In this document: one piece after another, positions 43,995 to 54,946 of the stretch
How positions within the stretch are numbered: position 1 is the first letter of the stretch
Layout: the number at the start of each line of letters is the position of its first letter
NCBI GenBank assembly: GCA_900315165.1
Contig: OMXZ01000004.1
Coordinates: 1-64,000 of the forward strand
Length of the DNA: 64,000 bases
Direction of reading: 5' to 3'
From: an uncultured Actinomycetes bacterium
Lineage (GTDB): Bacteria > Actinomycetota > Coriobacteriia > Coriobacteriales > Atopobiaceae
The notes under the pieces: model-generated
The model's database searches: none
What the model saw: only the letters and a program-made list of their open reading frames with translations
What the model was told of the DNA's origin: nothing
Made by a program: the position numbers and the translations under genes

Positions 43995-45491
43995 ATGGGT
44001 GCCGAAGTCTACTCCGTACATACCGCTACCATCCGGGGTGCCGAGGCTCTTCCCGTGTCGGTCGAGGTGTCGTTATCCCATGGCATTCCCGGGATCACGC
44101 TCGTGGGCATGCCCGACACAGCCGTACTGGAGGCACGCTCTCGGGTGCGCTGCGCCATGACTGGCTCGGGATACGACCCCCCGCGGCTGCACATCACGGT
44201 CAATCTCGCCCCCGGCGAGCTGAAGAAGAAGGGTACCGGATTCGACCTGCCGATAGCAGTCGCCATCCTGTCCGCGACGCACCAGATACCGCTCGAGGGG
44301 CTCGACCATATGCTCTTTGTCGGGGAGCTTGCGCTCGACGGGACGGTGTCGGCGGTGCGTGGCATGGTCGCCTATGCCATGCTGGCCAAGCAAGCCGGTC
44401 TCACCCTTGCGTGCGGGTCGGACGCGGATATTCCCGAAAGTTTACGTAGTCAGGTACGGGTGCTGCCAGAGCTCTCGCGACTGAAGCAGGGAGCCGATGG
44501 ACTGGCGGGTGCCGAGGGACGTGCCTGCGTCACGCCGCCGTCAGAGGCGCTCGACTTCGCGGACGTCATCGATCAGGAGATGGCGAAACGCGCCATGGTC
44601 GTCGCAGCGGCTGGCGGACACGGGATGTTGATGGTAGGGCCGCCGGGATCGGGAAAGTCCATGCTTGCCAAGAGACTCCCGACGATACTCGCGCCGCTCG
44701 AGCCCGATGAGGAGCTTCAATCGATGCTGCTGTACTCGGTCGCGGGGGAGACCTTCATGGGTGGGAACGGGCACAACCGTCCCTTCCGCGCTCCGCACCA
44801 CTCCATATCGCTCGTCGGTATGGTGGGTGGAGGCAACCCCGTGCTCCCCGGGGAGATCTCGCTCGCGCACAACGGCGTGCTCTTCCTCGACGAGCTTCCC
44901 GAGTTCTCTCCGGGGGCTCTCCAAGCGCTCAGGCAGCCTATGGAGGACAGGGAGGTGCGTATCGTACGCGCCGACGGTACATACCGCTTCCCAAGTGACT
45001 TCCAATTGATCGCGGCGGCCAATCCCTGCCCCTGCGGGTATCTGGGCGATCCGGTCCGGCCGTGTAAATGCACGCCGGCGCAAATTGTCAAATACCAGAA
45101 TAGGGTGGGTGGCCCGCTCATCGACCGCATCGACATCGTGGTCAATGTCGCCCGTCCGCGCGAGGATCGGCTCATCGGAGGCCAGGCGGGGATGTCTTCC
45201 GCGCAGATGGCGGAGGCGGTGCAGAAGGCGCGCGAGTTTGCCAAATGGAGGAAGACAAAGTACGGGGAGGAGAGGGGCGGTGCTCCCCACGAATCGGTCG
45301 CGAATGCGCGCTTCGACGCCGATGCAAGGGCGATGCTTGAGGCGATTGCCGCGCGTAAGGCGCTGAGCGGGCGCGCCATCGCGCGCATCGTGCGTGTCTC
45401 GCGGACGATAGCGGACATCTCGGGACGTGGGGAAGTGGGCCGTGACGAGCTTGCGGAGGCCTGTTCGTACCGGCTGCAGGACAACGGATAA
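43995..45491 (+). CDS. comM: YifB/ComM-type magnesium-chelatase-like AAA+ ATPase
   Basis: Hexameric helicase-type ATPase; ComM of naturally competent bacteria promotes branch migration during transformation. The N-terminal Lon-like fold (YSVHTATIRGAEALPVSVEVSL, PDTAVLEARSRVRCA, LAPGELKKKGTGFDLPIA) precedes the AAA+ core with Walker A GPPGSGKSMLAKRLP, Walker B GVLFLDELPEFSP and an arginine region RIVRADGTYRFPS. A zinc-like Cys cluster, NPCPCGYLGDPVRPCKC, is present as in the family. Length 498. It starts one base after the yraN stop. Confidence 0.94.
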   Translation: MGAEVYSVHTATIRGAEALPVSVEVSLSHGIPGITLVGMPDTAVLEARSRVRCAMTGSGYDPPRLHITVNLAPGELKKKGTGFDLPIAVAILSATHQIPLEGLDHMLFVGELALDGTVSAVRGMVAYAMLAKQAGLTLACGSDADIPESLRSQVRVLPELSRLKQGADGLAGAEGRACVTPPSEALDFADVIDQEMAKRAMVVAAAGGHGMLMVGPPGSGKSMLAKRLPTILAPLEPDEELQSMLLYSVAGETFMGGNGHNRPFRAPHHSISLVGMVGGGNPVLPGEISLAHNGVLFLDELPEFSPGALQALRQPMEDREVRIVRADGTYRFPSDFQLIAAANPCPCGYLGDPVRPCKCTPAQIVKYQNRVGGPLIDRIDIVVNVARPREDRLIGGQAGMSSAQMAEAVQKAREFAKWRKTKYGEERGGAPHESVANARFDADARAMLEAIAARKALSGRAIARIVRVSRTIADISGRGEVGRDELAEACSYRLQDNG

Positions 45492-45502
45492 GGGGTGGGG
45501 CA

Positions 45503-46438
45503 GTGGCAGTGGAGCGCATGGACATACACAGGGGGGACGACGCCTACCCGCAATCGTTCAACAGCCTCGAGTATCCCCCCGAGGTCTTCTATCTGCTTGG
45601 AGACCCCGGCGTATTGCAAGGCGACCATCTCTCTATCATCGGGGCGAGGAAAGCGACGCCCTATGGGCTCGCCACCTCCGCCATGGCGGGGCGCATTGCC
45701 GCTGAATGCGGGATGACGGTTGTCTCGGGGGGCGCCTACGGATGCGACAGCGCCTCGCTGCGGGCGGCTCATGCCGCAGGCGGAAGGACGATTGTGGTGT
45801 CGGGTCTGGGCGCCGACTTGATATACCCGGCCTCATCGAGGGATGTTTTCGAGAATGCCCTGGCGGGCGGCGGGGCGGTCGTATCGTTGAGCCCCTGGGG
45901 CCAGGATGCCCGCAAATGGTCGTTTCTCGAGCGGAACCCCATCATAGCGGCCCTGGGGGACGCCCTCTTCGTTTGCGAAGCGGGACAGCATTCGGGGACG
46001 TCAAGCACAGCGGAGTCGGCGACCAAAATGGGCAAGCGCGTCTATGCGGTGCCGGGGCCCATCTTCTCGCCTCAGTCGATGGGAACCAATCGCCTGATTG
46101 CCGACGGGGCGGCCATCGTCTGTTGCGAGCAGGACCTCGAGACAATGCTCTCGCTTGATTTCGGCTCGTTGCGCGTGGCCGAGGAAGGGATGACGCGCCC
46201 GGAGGGCAGGGTGCTCTCGGCGCTCCTTGCCATGCCTATGAGACCGGACGACCTCGCGGCGGCGTTGGGGGAGGACCCGCTCACCGTCGTGAGGACCCTG
46301 ACCGACTATGAGATGAAGGGCGTGGTCGAGCGGCTGTGGGACGGGCGCTACAGCCCGAGCGAGAGCTATATGGCCACACGGGTTAAAATCGGAAAGGACA
46401 AGAAGAATGTTTCCGGCGCCGTGCGGGACGCCGGTTGA
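45503..46438 (+). CDS. dprA: DNA processing protein DprA
   Basis: Loads RecA on incoming single-stranded DNA. The Rossmann-type DprA domain shows LSIIGARKATPYG, VVSGGAYGCDSASLRAAHAAGGRTIVV over two strands, GLGADLIYP, FLERNPIIAALGDALFVCEAG and GTSSTAESATKMGKRVYAVPGP. A winged-helix-like end follows (RPDDLAAALGEDPLTVVRTL). It starts with GTG at 45503. Length 311. The ComM-DprA pair hints at transformation or recombination functions, but no uptake genes are in the window. Confidence 0.93.
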   Translation: MAVERMDIHRGDDAYPQSFNSLEYPPEVFYLLGDPGVLQGDHLSIIGARKATPYGLATSAMAGRIAAECGMTVVSGGAYGCDSASLRAAHAAGGRTIVVSGLGADLIYPASSRDVFENALAGGGAVVSLSPWGQDARKWSFLERNPIIAALGDALFVCEAGQHSGTSSTAESATKMGKRVYAVPGPIFSPQSMGTNRLIADGAAIVCCEQDLETMLSLDFGSLRVAEEGMTRPEGRVLSALLAMPMRPDDLAAALGEDPLTVVRTLTDYEMKGVVERLWDGRYSPSESYMATRVKIGKDKKNVSGAVRDAG

Positions 46439-46455
46439 AGCCGAACGGAGAAAGC

Positions 46456-47811
46456 GTGGAGCAGGTTACGATCGTCGGTGGCGGGCTTGCCGGCAGCGAG
46501 TGCGCCCTCACCCTCGCGCGGCGCGGGGTGAGCGTCCACCTGTACGAAATGCGGCCGCAGAAGATGTCGCCCGCGCACCATACCGGGGGATTTGCGGAAC
46601 TCGTCTGTTCGAACTCGCTGAAGTCCCTGAGGGGGGATTCCGCGGCGGGCTTGTTAAAGCGCGAGCTGCTCTTCATGGGATCGAGCCTGCTGCCGCTCGC
46701 CCTCGAGGCGCGCGTGCCTGCTGGCGGCGCACTCGCGGTGGATCGGGGAAGGTTCTCCGACCTCGTGACCGAGGCGATAGAGGCGCACCCTGGCATCAAC
46801 GTGGTGCGGGAGGAGGTGCGCGCGATACCCGAAGGCCCCTGTGTGATCTCGGCTGGCCCGCTCTGCCCGGATGCGCTCTTCTCCGCGCTATCCGAGACAG
46901 TGGGCTCCTCGTCGCTTTCGTTTTACGACGCTGCCGCCCCGATCGTCGATGCGGCGACGATTGACCGGTCGATTGTGTTCACTCAGTCTCGCTATGGCGC
47001 AGAGGGGGCGGGGGACTACCTGAATTGCCCCATGAGCCGTGACGAGTATGAGCGGTTCGTCACGGAGCTCCTTGGGGCCCGTAAGGTGATCGGCAAGGAT
47101 TTCGAGCAAGGCGACCTTTTCTCCGCCTGCCAACCGGTCGAGGAGGTCGCCCGCACGGGCAGGGACTCGCTTCGCTTTGGGGCGCTCAAGCCCGTCGGCC
47201 TGACCGACCCGAGGACGGGAAGGAGGCCTTGGGCGGCCGTGCAGCTTAGGGCGGAAAACGCCGCACGCACCGCCTACAACCTCGTTGGCTTCCAGACGAA
47301 CCTGACATGGGGCGAGCAGAAGCGGGTCTTCACGCTCATACCGGGGCTCGAGCATGCGGAGTTCTTCCGCTACGGCGTCATGCACCGCAATTCCTTCGTC
47401 GACAGCCCGCACGTGCTCGACGGGACCTTCAGGGTACCCGGTACCCAGGTCAGGCTTGCCGGCCAGATCACGGGCACCGAAGGATACACCGAGGCGATCG
47501 CATCCGGGTTCCTCGCCGCGCTCAACACCTATGCAGACCTCATGGGGGTGCCCCAGGCAGCACTGCCGGTTACGGGGGCTTTCGGATCGCTCGTCGCATA
47601 TGCGACCGACCCCCTGACGTCGGACTACCAGCCGATGCATGTAAATTTCGGCATCGTCCCGCCTTTGGGGGGCGGCCGTCTAAAAAAGAAGGAACGTTAC
47701 GCGGCGTACGCCCGGAGGGCCCGCGTGGACCTCGAGGCCTATGTCGCTTCGCGGCCAGACCTCTTTGACGACCGCGCCGGTGCCTGGCCTGAGGGGGACG
47801 AACCCGCATGA
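46456..47811 (+). CDS. trmFO: Methylenetetrahydrofolate-tRNA-(uracil-5)-methyltransferase TrmFO
   Basis: FAD- and folate-dependent enzyme making ribothymidine 54 in tRNA. FAD loop VTIVGGGLAGSECALTLARRG, then the family blocks LYEMRPQKMSPAHHTGGFAELVCSNS (split), NCPMSRDEYERF and GQITGTEGYTEAIASG, and the end GGGRLKKKERY. I chose the GTG at 46456 with CGGAG five bases upstream; a TTG at 46435 that overlaps the dprA stop would add seven residues. Length 451. The stop overlaps the next start (ATGA). Confidence 0.95.
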   Translation: MEQVTIVGGGLAGSECALTLARRGVSVHLYEMRPQKMSPAHHTGGFAELVCSNSLKSLRGDSAAGLLKRELLFMGSSLLPLALEARVPAGGALAVDRGRFSDLVTEAIEAHPGINVVREEVRAIPEGPCVISAGPLCPDALFSALSETVGSSSLSFYDAAAPIVDAATIDRSIVFTQSRYGAEGAGDYLNCPMSRDEYERFVTELLGARKVIGKDFEQGDLFSACQPVEEVARTGRDSLRFGALKPVGLTDPRTGRRPWAAVQLRAENAARTAYNLVGFQTNLTWGEQKRVFTLIPGLEHAEFFRYGVMHRNSFVDSPHVLDGTFRVPGTQVRLAGQITGTEGYTEAIASGFLAALNTYADLMGVPQAALPVTGAFGSLVAYATDPLTSDYQPMHVNFGIVPPLGGGRLKKKERYAAYARRARVDLEAYVASRPDLFDDRAGAWPEGDEPA

Positions 47812-48761
47812 CCGCACCCTCCGATATCGCTGAGACGCGTGAACGCAGGATGGAAGAGTTCGAAGCGCATGCGGCAGACTTCATCCGCTATCTTGCGGGG
47901 GTCCGGAACCTTTCGCCGAACACCGTCCGCGCCTACGAGGGAGACATCGGGGCGTATTGCTCCTGGCTTCGACGCGAGGGTGCCGACCCGCTCGGCATCA
48001 CCCATCGCGAGCTGAGGAGGTGGCTTGCCGAGCAGTCGCGTGCGCGGTATGCCGCATCATCGGTCGACCGGAGGCTGTCGGCGGTACGCGACCTGTACCG
48101 CTGGCTGGTGCGCGAGGGGATTACCGACAAGGACTGTGCCGCCGCCCTCGCGAGTCCAAAAAAGGCGAAAACCCTTCCGCGCACCATGGACGCCGCCTCC
48201 GTGGACAGGCTTCTTGACACCTGCGACGTGACTACACCCGAGGGGCTGCGGGATCGTTGCTTCATCGAACTTCTTGCAGCGACGGGATCCCGCATTTCCG
48301 AGGCATCGGGGCTCGACGTTGGGGATGTGGATATGGCCCGCCGTCAGGTCCGCCTCTTCGGCAAGGGCTCGAAGGAGAGGATCGTGCCAATCTACGAAGC
48401 GGCCATCGAGACGACGGAGCGGTATGTGGGGGCGGCGCGGCCAAAGCTGCTCGCGCGTGCAAAGGCGGGTTCGAAGGCGGGAGACGCCCTTTACGTCTCG
48501 ACCCGTGGCAACCGGATGAGTGCTGACGCCTTGCGCACGGTCTTCGAGCGGCATGTGCGCCTAGCGGGGCTCGACCCGACGCTCACACCCCATGCCATGC
48601 GGCACACCTATGCGACGGAGCTCCTTTCCAACGGGGCGGACATGCGCAGCGTGCAGGAGCTGTTGGGGCATGCAAACCTGTCGACCACACAGATCTACAC
48701 TCATCTTTCCGTCGAACGGCTCAAGGACGCGACGCGCCAGGCGCATCCGCGGGCCGAATGA
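47808..48761 (+). CDS. xerC: Tyrosine recombinase XerC/XerD type
   Basis: Chromosome-dimer resolution recombinase, judging by its place after trmFO and its size of 317 residues. The N-terminal SAM-like domain has FIRYLAGVRNLSPNTVRAYEGDI. The catalytic domain shows Arg in TGSRISEASGL, Lys in FGKGSKER, the HAMRHTYAT box, LGHANLSTTQ and the nucleophilic Tyr in IYTHLS. All five catalytic residues are intact, so it should be active. Whether it is XerC or XerD cannot be decided alone, and no dif site was located. Confidence 0.9.
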   Translation: MTAPSDIAETRERRMEEFEAHAADFIRYLAGVRNLSPNTVRAYEGDIGAYCSWLRREGADPLGITHRELRRWLAEQSRARYAASSVDRRLSAVRDLYRWLVREGITDKDCAAALASPKKAKTLPRTMDAASVDRLLDTCDVTTPEGLRDRCFIELLAATGSRISEASGLDVGDVDMARRQVRLFGKGSKERIVPIYEAAIETTERYVGAARPKLLARAKAGSKAGDALYVSTRGNRMSADALRTVFERHVRLAGLDPTLTPHAMRHTYATELLSNGADMRSVQELLGHANLSTTQIYTHLSVERLKDATRQAHPRAE

Positions 48762-48799
48762 GGGTTTACAGCTTTTCCACATGCATGGGGATGCAAAGC

Positions 48800-48808
48800 T
48801 GGTATACT
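48800..48808 (+). promoter_or_regulatory. Extended -10 promoter of rpsB-tsf
   Basis: TGGTATACT fits TGnTAnnnT and is 139 bases before the rpsB ATG, leaving a leader of about 130 bases. Confidence 0.55.
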
Positions 48809-48845
48809 CATCTATCGCTGTGCGTCCGCACGGCATAAATACACA

Positions 48846-48920
48846 CGCGTGGCCACCCGATGGCCATGGTGCCTGGGATACAGCCATTTCCCAGGTGGCA
48901 TAAGGGGATGACACCACGCG
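48846..48920 (+). promoter_or_regulatory. Candidate structured rpsB leader
   Basis: CGCGTGG (48846-48852) pairs perfectly with CCACGCG (48914-48920), enclosing a perfect 7-bp hairpin CCTGGGA / TCCCAGG (48872-48895). A competing stem GGCCA / TGGCC (48851-48865) overlaps the closing helix. This looks like an autogenous S2-type leader just ahead of the GACGGAGG ribosome site. Confidence 0.45.
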
Positions 48921-48946
48921 GAGGGACAACCAGACGGAGGTAAAAA

Positions 48947-49714
48947 ATGGCTAAGATCACTATCCAGACCCTGCTCGACGCGGGCTGCCACTACGGGCAT
49001 CAGACCCGTCGCTGGAACCCCAAGATGAAGCCGTACATCTTCGGCGAGCGTAACGGCATCTACATCCTCGATCTCAAGCAGACCCTGCTCGATGCCGACA
49101 AGGCCTACACGTTCCTGAAGGACACCGCCGCCAAGGGTGGCACGATCCTGTTCGTCGGCACCAAGAAGCAGGCCCAGGAGCCCATCGCAGCCCAGGCCAC
49201 CCGCGCCAACATGCCCTACATCAACCAGCGCTGGCTCGGCGGCATGCTGACCAACTTCGTCACCATGCGCTCCCGCATCGACCGCATGGAGCAGCTTGAG
49301 GCTATGGTCGAGTCCGGGGAGATGGCCAAGCGCGGCAAGAAGGAGCAGGCCGTCCTGACCAAGGAGCTTGAGAAGCTCCAGCGCAACCTCGGTGGCGTCC
49401 GTGACATGAAGGCCCTCCCGCAGGCGCTCTTCGTCGTCGACTCTAAGCGCGAGGAGATTGCGATCAAGGAGGCCAACCGCCTGAACATCCCGGTCGTCAG
49501 CCTGCTCGACACCAATTCCGATCCCGACGTCGTCGATTACGGCATCCCCGCCAATGACGACGCAATCCGCTCGGTTGATCTCATGTGCGAGCTGGCGGCC
49601 GACGCCGTCCTCGCCGGCTCGGGCAAGGAGCAGATGACCGCAGCCGAGATGGCCGGTGAGTCCGCCGAGCAGATCGAGGCCGAGATGGCCGAAGAGGCTC
49701 CCAAGGCCGAGTAG
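48947..49714 (+). CDS. rpsB: Small subunit ribosomal protein uS2
   Basis: The 255-residue uS2 shows [31 protein letters not shown] (here cut into two motifs), [52 protein letters not shown] and [23 protein letters not shown]. The C-terminus is an acidic Glu/Ala tail. GGAGG lies nine bases before the ATG. tsf follows after 52 bases, the usual pairing. Confidence 0.97.
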   Translation: MAKITIQTLLDAGCHYGHQTRRWNPKMKPYIFGERNGIYILDLKQTLLDADKAYTFLKDTAAKGGTILFVGTKKQAQEPIAAQATRANMPYINQRWLGGMLTNFVTMRSRIDRMEQLEAMVESGEMAKRGKKEQAVLTKELEKLQRNLGGVRDMKALPQALFVVDSKREEIAIKEANRLNIPVVSLLDTNSDPDVVDYGIPANDDAIRSVDLMCELAADAVLAGSGKEQMTAAEMAGESAEQIEAEMAEEAPKAE

Positions 49715-49766
49715 CGCACAAGCGCAGTCCGATAGCAAACGTTCAACCCCGTTAAGGAGGGGCACC

Positions 49767-50642
49767 ATGGCACAAGTTACCGCCGCTCTCGTCAAGCAGC
49801 TCCGTGAGATGACCAACTCCCCGATGATGGAGTGCAAGAAGGCACTCGTGAAGGCCGATGGCGACATCGATCGCGCCGTCGACATCCTTCGTGAGATGGG
49901 CGTCGCCAAGGCTGTCAAGCGTGCCGGCCGCGCGACCAACGAGGGTACCATCGGCACCTACGTCTCCGAAGACGGCCATACCGCCGCCATCCTCGAGCTT
50001 TCCTGCGAGACCGACTTCGTGGGCACCAACCCCAAGTTCACCGGCTTTGCCGCTGACCTTGCCAAGGTCGTTGCCGAGAACGACCCGGCCGACGTCGAGG
50101 CCCTCAAGGCCTGCAAGATGGGTCAGGGTACGGTCGACACCGAGCTCACCGAGATGATCCACATCATCGGCGAGAACATGAAGATCATGCGCTTCACTCG
50201 CGTCGAGCAGCCTGAGGGCGGTATCGCTGGCTATATCCACCTGGGCGGCAAGCTGGCCTCCCTCGTGTCCTTCTCCTTCGGCAAGGCCGAGACCAACGCC
50301 AACGAGACTTTCAAGACCTTCGCGCACGACGTTGCGATGCAGGTCGTCGCCGCCGACCCCGTGTCCGCTACCATCGAGGACGTGCCCGCCGACGTGCTCG
50401 AGCACGAGAAGGCCATTTACGCCGTCCAGGCCGCCGAGTCCGGCAAGCCCGAGTTCGTGCAGCAGAAGATGGTCGAGGGCCGCGTGAACAAGTTCTACAA
50501 GGAGAGCGTCCTGTCCGAGCAGGTCTTCATCAAGGACAACGACACCACGATCTCCGAGCTGGCCAAGAAGGTCAGCAAGGAGGCTGGCGACGACATCAAG
50601 ATCGTCTCCTTCGTTCGCTTCAGCTTCGGCGAGGCCGAATAA
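49767..50642 (+). CDS. tsf: Translation elongation factor Ts
   Basis: Exchanges GDP for GTP on EF-Tu. The UBA-like N-terminus VKQLREMTNSPMMECKKALV and the TDFV motif (SCETDFVGTNPKF) are present, followed by two EF-TS core repeats. Length 291. I chose the ATG at 49767 with AAGGAGGGG upstream; an earlier in-frame start at 49656 would run inside rpsB. A strong terminator follows 22 bases after the stop. Confidence 0.97.
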   Translation: MAQVTAALVKQLREMTNSPMMECKKALVKADGDIDRAVDILREMGVAKAVKRAGRATNEGTIGTYVSEDGHTAAILELSCETDFVGTNPKFTGFAADLAKVVAENDPADVEALKACKMGQGTVDTELTEMIHIIGENMKIMRFTRVEQPEGGIAGYIHLGGKLASLVSFSFGKAETNANETFKTFAHDVAMQVVAADPVSATIEDVPADVLEHEKAIYAVQAAESGKPEFVQQKMVEGRVNKFYKESVLSEQVFIKDNDTTISELAKKVSKEAGDDIKIVSFVRFSFGEAE

Positions 50643-50663
50643 CGATTTAGCCAGAATCGAAAA

Positions 50664-50692
50664 GGGGGCCGACGATAGTCGGTCCCTTTTTT
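50664..50692 (+). terminator. Rho-independent terminator of rpsB-tsf
   Basis: Stem GGGCCGAC / GTCGGTCCC with a GATA loop, then TTTTTT. Confidence 0.93.
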
Positions 50693-50741
50693 GTATGTAT
50701 GCAGGGTTTGCCCCATGGGGCGGCGCCGTCTGCCCATAAGA

Positions 50742-50772
50742 TTGTAAGACGGCCGTCAGCCTTTGATAGAAT
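50742..50772 (+). promoter_or_regulatory. Extended -10 promoter of the pyrH-proS operon
   Basis: TGATAGAAT (50764-50772) fits TGnTAnnnT. A TTGTAA lies upstream at 50742 with a long 19-base spacer. The TTG start of pyrH is 28 bases downstream. Confidence 0.5.
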
Positions 50773-50800
50773 GGCGAACCGAGATGATTGGAGGTGCGTC

Positions 50801-51526
50801 TTGTCCGAATACAAATACAAGCGCGTGCTGCTGAAACTGTCCGGTGAGGCCCTAATGGGTGGGAAGGATTTCGGCATCGACGAGTCGGTGCCGCAGCTGA
50901 TCGCCAAGGGGATCAAGCCGGCTCATGACGCGGGGGTCGATATTGCGGTCGTCGTGGGCGGCGGCAATATCTTCCGTGGACTGACGGGTGCCGCGGCGGG
51001 CATGGACCGTGCCCAGGCGGACAATATGGGCATGCTCGCGACCGTAATAAATTCGCTGTCGCTGCAGGACACGTTCGAGAAGGCGGGCATGGACTGCCGT
51101 GTGATGAGTGCCATCGAGATGCACGCCGTGTCGGAGACCTACATCCGTCGCCGTGCCATACGCCATCTTGAGAAGGGCCGTATCACGATCTTTGCCGCGG
51201 GCACCGGCAACCCGTATTTCACGACCGATACCGCGGCGGCGTTGCGTGCCTGCGAGATCGGTGCAGACGTCCTCATGAAGGCGACCAAGGTGGACGGCAT
51301 CTACGATATGGATCCCGTCACCCACCCCGAGGCAAAGAAATTCGATACCATCACCTATTCCGAGGTCCTCACCCGCAACCTACAGGTCATGGATTCGACG
51401 GCGACGGCGCTTTGCAAGGACAACCACATGCCCATCATGGTGTTCAACCTCGAGGGGGACAATGCCTTCGACCGGGCCCTTCGTGGCGAACCGGTCGGGA
51501 CCACCGTCGTAGAGAGTGAGGAGTAA
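50801..51526 (+). CDS. pyrH: Uridylate kinase
   Basis: Phosphorylates UMP to UDP. Amino acid kinase-fold motifs are [60 protein letters not shown] and the C-terminal MPIMVFNL. Length 241. The start is a TTG at 50801 ([11 protein letters not shown]) with GGAGG seven bases before it; an ATG at 50699 would put the promoter inside the gene and is rejected. frr begins 4 bases after the stop. Confidence 0.96.
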   Translation: MSEYKYKRVLLKLSGEALMGGKDFGIDESVPQLIAKGIKPAHDAGVDIAVVVGGGNIFRGLTGAAAGMDRAQADNMGMLATVINSLSLQDTFEKAGMDCRVMSAIEMHAVSETYIRRRAIRHLEKGRITIFAAGTGNPYFTTDTAAALRACEIGADVLMKATKVDGIYDMDPVTHPEAKKFDTITYSEVLTRNLQVMDSTATALCKDNHMPIMVFNLEGDNAFDRALRGEPVGTTVVESEE

Positions 51527-51529
51527 GGC

Positions 51530-52084
51530 ATGAGCGAGTACACCACCAAGGCAAAGGCCGAGATGGACAAATGCGTAGAGAACCTCCAGGGCGGCTTCGC
51601 CAAGGTCCGTACCGGACGTGCCAACGCCCACGTCCTCGACTCGATTAAGGTCGAGTACTATGGCCAGCTGACCCCGATTACGCAGCTTGCGGGCGTGAAG
51701 GTACCCGAGGCATCGACGCTCGTTATCGAGCCGTGGGACAAGAGCGCCCTGCATTCCATCGTCAAAGCGATCGAGGCATCCGACCTGGGCATCACGCCCA
51801 ACGAGGACGGGCAGTCCATCCGCCTGCCCTTCCCCAAGCCGACCGAGGACCGTCGTCGCGAGCTCGCGAAGGATTGCAGCAGGCTTGCCGAGGAGGCCAA
51901 GGTCGGCATCCGCAAGGCCCGTGCCGATGCAAACAAGCGCATCGATCGCGACCAGAAGGACGAGGATCTGCCCGAGGACGAGGCCAACCGCGAGAAGAAG
52001 GCCGTACAGAAGCTGACCGACGACTACACGAAGAAGGTCGACGAGCTTCTCAAGACGAAGACTGCCGAGGTCATGGAGATTTAG
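51530..52084 (+). CDS. frr: Ribosome recycling factor
   Basis: Splits post-termination ribosomes with EF-G. The three-helix-bundle signature is clear: KCVENLQGGFAKVRTGRANAHVLD, VEYYGQLTPITQLAGVKVPEA, PWDKSALHSIVKAIEASDLG and NEDGQSIRLPFPKPTEDRRRELAK. Length 184. It is between pyrH and uppS in the common order. Confidence 0.97.
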   Translation: MSEYTTKAKAEMDKCVENLQGGFAKVRTGRANAHVLDSIKVEYYGQLTPITQLAGVKVPEASTLVIEPWDKSALHSIVKAIEASDLGITPNEDGQSIRLPFPKPTEDRRRELAKDCSRLAEEAKVGIRKARADANKRIDRDQKDEDLPEDEANREKKAVQKLTDDYTKKVDELLKTKTAEVMEI

Positions 52085-52092
52085 GAGCCGCA

Positions 52093-52878
52093 TTGCTCAT
52101 CGACGAGGAAAAACTGCGGGCTTACTATTCTCAGGCGCCGGAAGATATCAGTCTGACGGATGTGGACCTCGCCCGTATCCCGCGGCATGTATCGATCATC
52201 ATGGATGGAAACGGCCGATGGGCGCAGGCGCGGGGGCTCGATCGTTCTGAAGGTCATGTGGCGGGCGTCGACAGCCTGCGTGAGGCCGTCACGACGAGCG
52301 TCCGCCTCGGTGTGGACGTGTTCTCTGTCTACGCATTCTCGACGGAAAACTGGCGCCGTCCCCAGCATGAGGTCGACCTGCTCATGCATCTTTTCGCCAC
52401 AACGCTTTTGAACGAGCTTCCCCTTTTCCATCAGGAGAACGTCAAGCTCAGGTTTTTCGGCGATCTGGTCGCCCTGCCGGAGGAGACCCGCGATGTGTTT
52501 CAAGAGGGGCTCGACGAGACGGCGGACCATACGGGCATGACGTTCGCCTTGGCGGTTAACTACGGCTCCCGGGCCGAGATCACGAAGGCAGCCCGTGAGA
52601 TTGCGGAGCTGGTCGTGTCAGGCGACCTGACGCCGGAAGACGTCGACGAGGGGGTCTTTGCCGACCACCTCTATACCGCGGGGCTACCTGATCCCGAGCT
52701 CCTCATACGGACTTCGGGGGAACAACGTTTGTCGAATTACCTCTTATGGCAGCTCGCCTATACCGAGTTCTTTGTGACCGATACGTATTGGCCCGACTTC
52801 ACGCGCTGGGACTATCTGCGCGCGATTCGCGACTTCCAGGGCCGTCACCGTCGATTCGGAGGTGTCGTCAGCAAATGA
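52093..52878 (+). CDS. uppS: Undecaprenyl diphosphate synthase
   Basis: Cis-prenyltransferase making the C55 lipid carrier for peptidoglycan. HVSIIMDGNGRWAQARG holds the catalytic Asp and phosphate loop; SVYAFSTENWRRP, ALAVNYGSRAEI and LPDPELLIRTSGEQRLSNYLLWQ are family blocks. The start is TTG at 52093 with AGGAG before it. Length 261. cdsA overlaps by four bases. Confidence 0.96.
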   Translation: MLIDEEKLRAYYSQAPEDISLTDVDLARIPRHVSIIMDGNGRWAQARGLDRSEGHVAGVDSLREAVTTSVRLGVDVFSVYAFSTENWRRPQHEVDLLMHLFATTLLNELPLFHQENVKLRFFGDLVALPEETRDVFQEGLDETADHTGMTFALAVNYGSRAEITKAAREIAELVVSGDLTPEDVDEGVFADHLYTAGLPDPELLIRTSGEQRLSNYLLWQLAYTEFFVTDTYWPDFTRWDYLRAIRDFQGRHRRFGGVVSK

Positions 52879-53740
52879 GCGAGCAGAGGACCAATGATGG
52901 GACTTCCACAGCGGGCCCGTCGTCTGCAAAAAGCGGAAAGTCAGGCTTGGTCACCCGTGTGATATCCGGCGCTGTCTATGCGATCGTCATCGTCGGCTGC
53001 CTCTACCTCGGCCCTTTGGCGACGACGGTTGTCGTGGCCGTAATGGCGTTCCTGTGCTGCGACGAGTTTTATCGCATGAGCAAGATGTCCGGCCGCATGC
53101 CCAACAAGCTCATCGGCTACATCGCCGCGGTTGCCTATCCGTTCATCGCATATGGCGGCAAGGAAGACATGCTGCTCCTGGCATCGCTTGCCCTCATCGT
53201 CGCAACGGCCGCCTGGCATGTCTTCACGCCGCGCTCGACCGTCGGTGACGTGGCGCATACCATATTCGGGGCCGTCTACACGGGTTTCATGTTCTCTAGC
53301 GTTGTCTTGATCAGGAAGGTGGACGCCGGGAACGCCGGGGCACTCCTCGCCTTCGGTGTGATGGGGTCTGTCTGGCTCAACGACGCTACCGCATACTTCG
53401 TCGGATCGCGCTTAGGCAAGAACAAGCTTGCCCCGACTATCTCTCCCAACAAATCAGTCGAGGGCTTCTGGGGCGGTATCGCCGGCGGCCTCGTGGCGTG
53501 GATCATCCTTGCTGCCCTGCAGGTCTGCGGCGTCACATTCCCCGTCGCGCTGATTTCCGGTGCCCTATGCGGCGCAGCCGGCGTGCTCGGTGACCTCTTC
53601 GAGTCTCGCATCAAGCGCGGCGTCGGGGTGAAGGACTCGGGCAATATCATTCCTGGCCACGGCGGGATGCTCGACCGATCCGATTCCATGCTCTTCGCGA
53701 GCTCGGTTGCCTTCATAGCCCTCAAGCTCGGAGGTATCCT

Positions 53741-53744
<4 letters not shown>
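52875..53744 (+). CDS. cdsA: Phosphatidate cytidylyltransferase
   Basis: Makes CDP-diacylglycerol for phospholipid synthesis. It is an integral membrane protein with seven to eight hydrophobic helices. The C-terminal signature DSGNIIPGHGGMLDRSDS is complete, and SPNKSVEGFWGG precedes it. The first 30 residues are a hydrophilic Ser/Thr/Lys leader. Length 289. Overlaps of ATGA with uppS and TTGA with dxr indicate translational coupling. Confidence 0.94.

Positions 53745-54942
<1,198 letters not shown>

Positions 54943-54946
<4 letters not shown>

Noticed and set aside
46435-46455. TTG start of trmFO overlapping the dprA stop
   Set aside because: The GTG at 46456 has CGGAG at proper spacing and the FAD motif begins right after it; coupling through TTGA remains possible.
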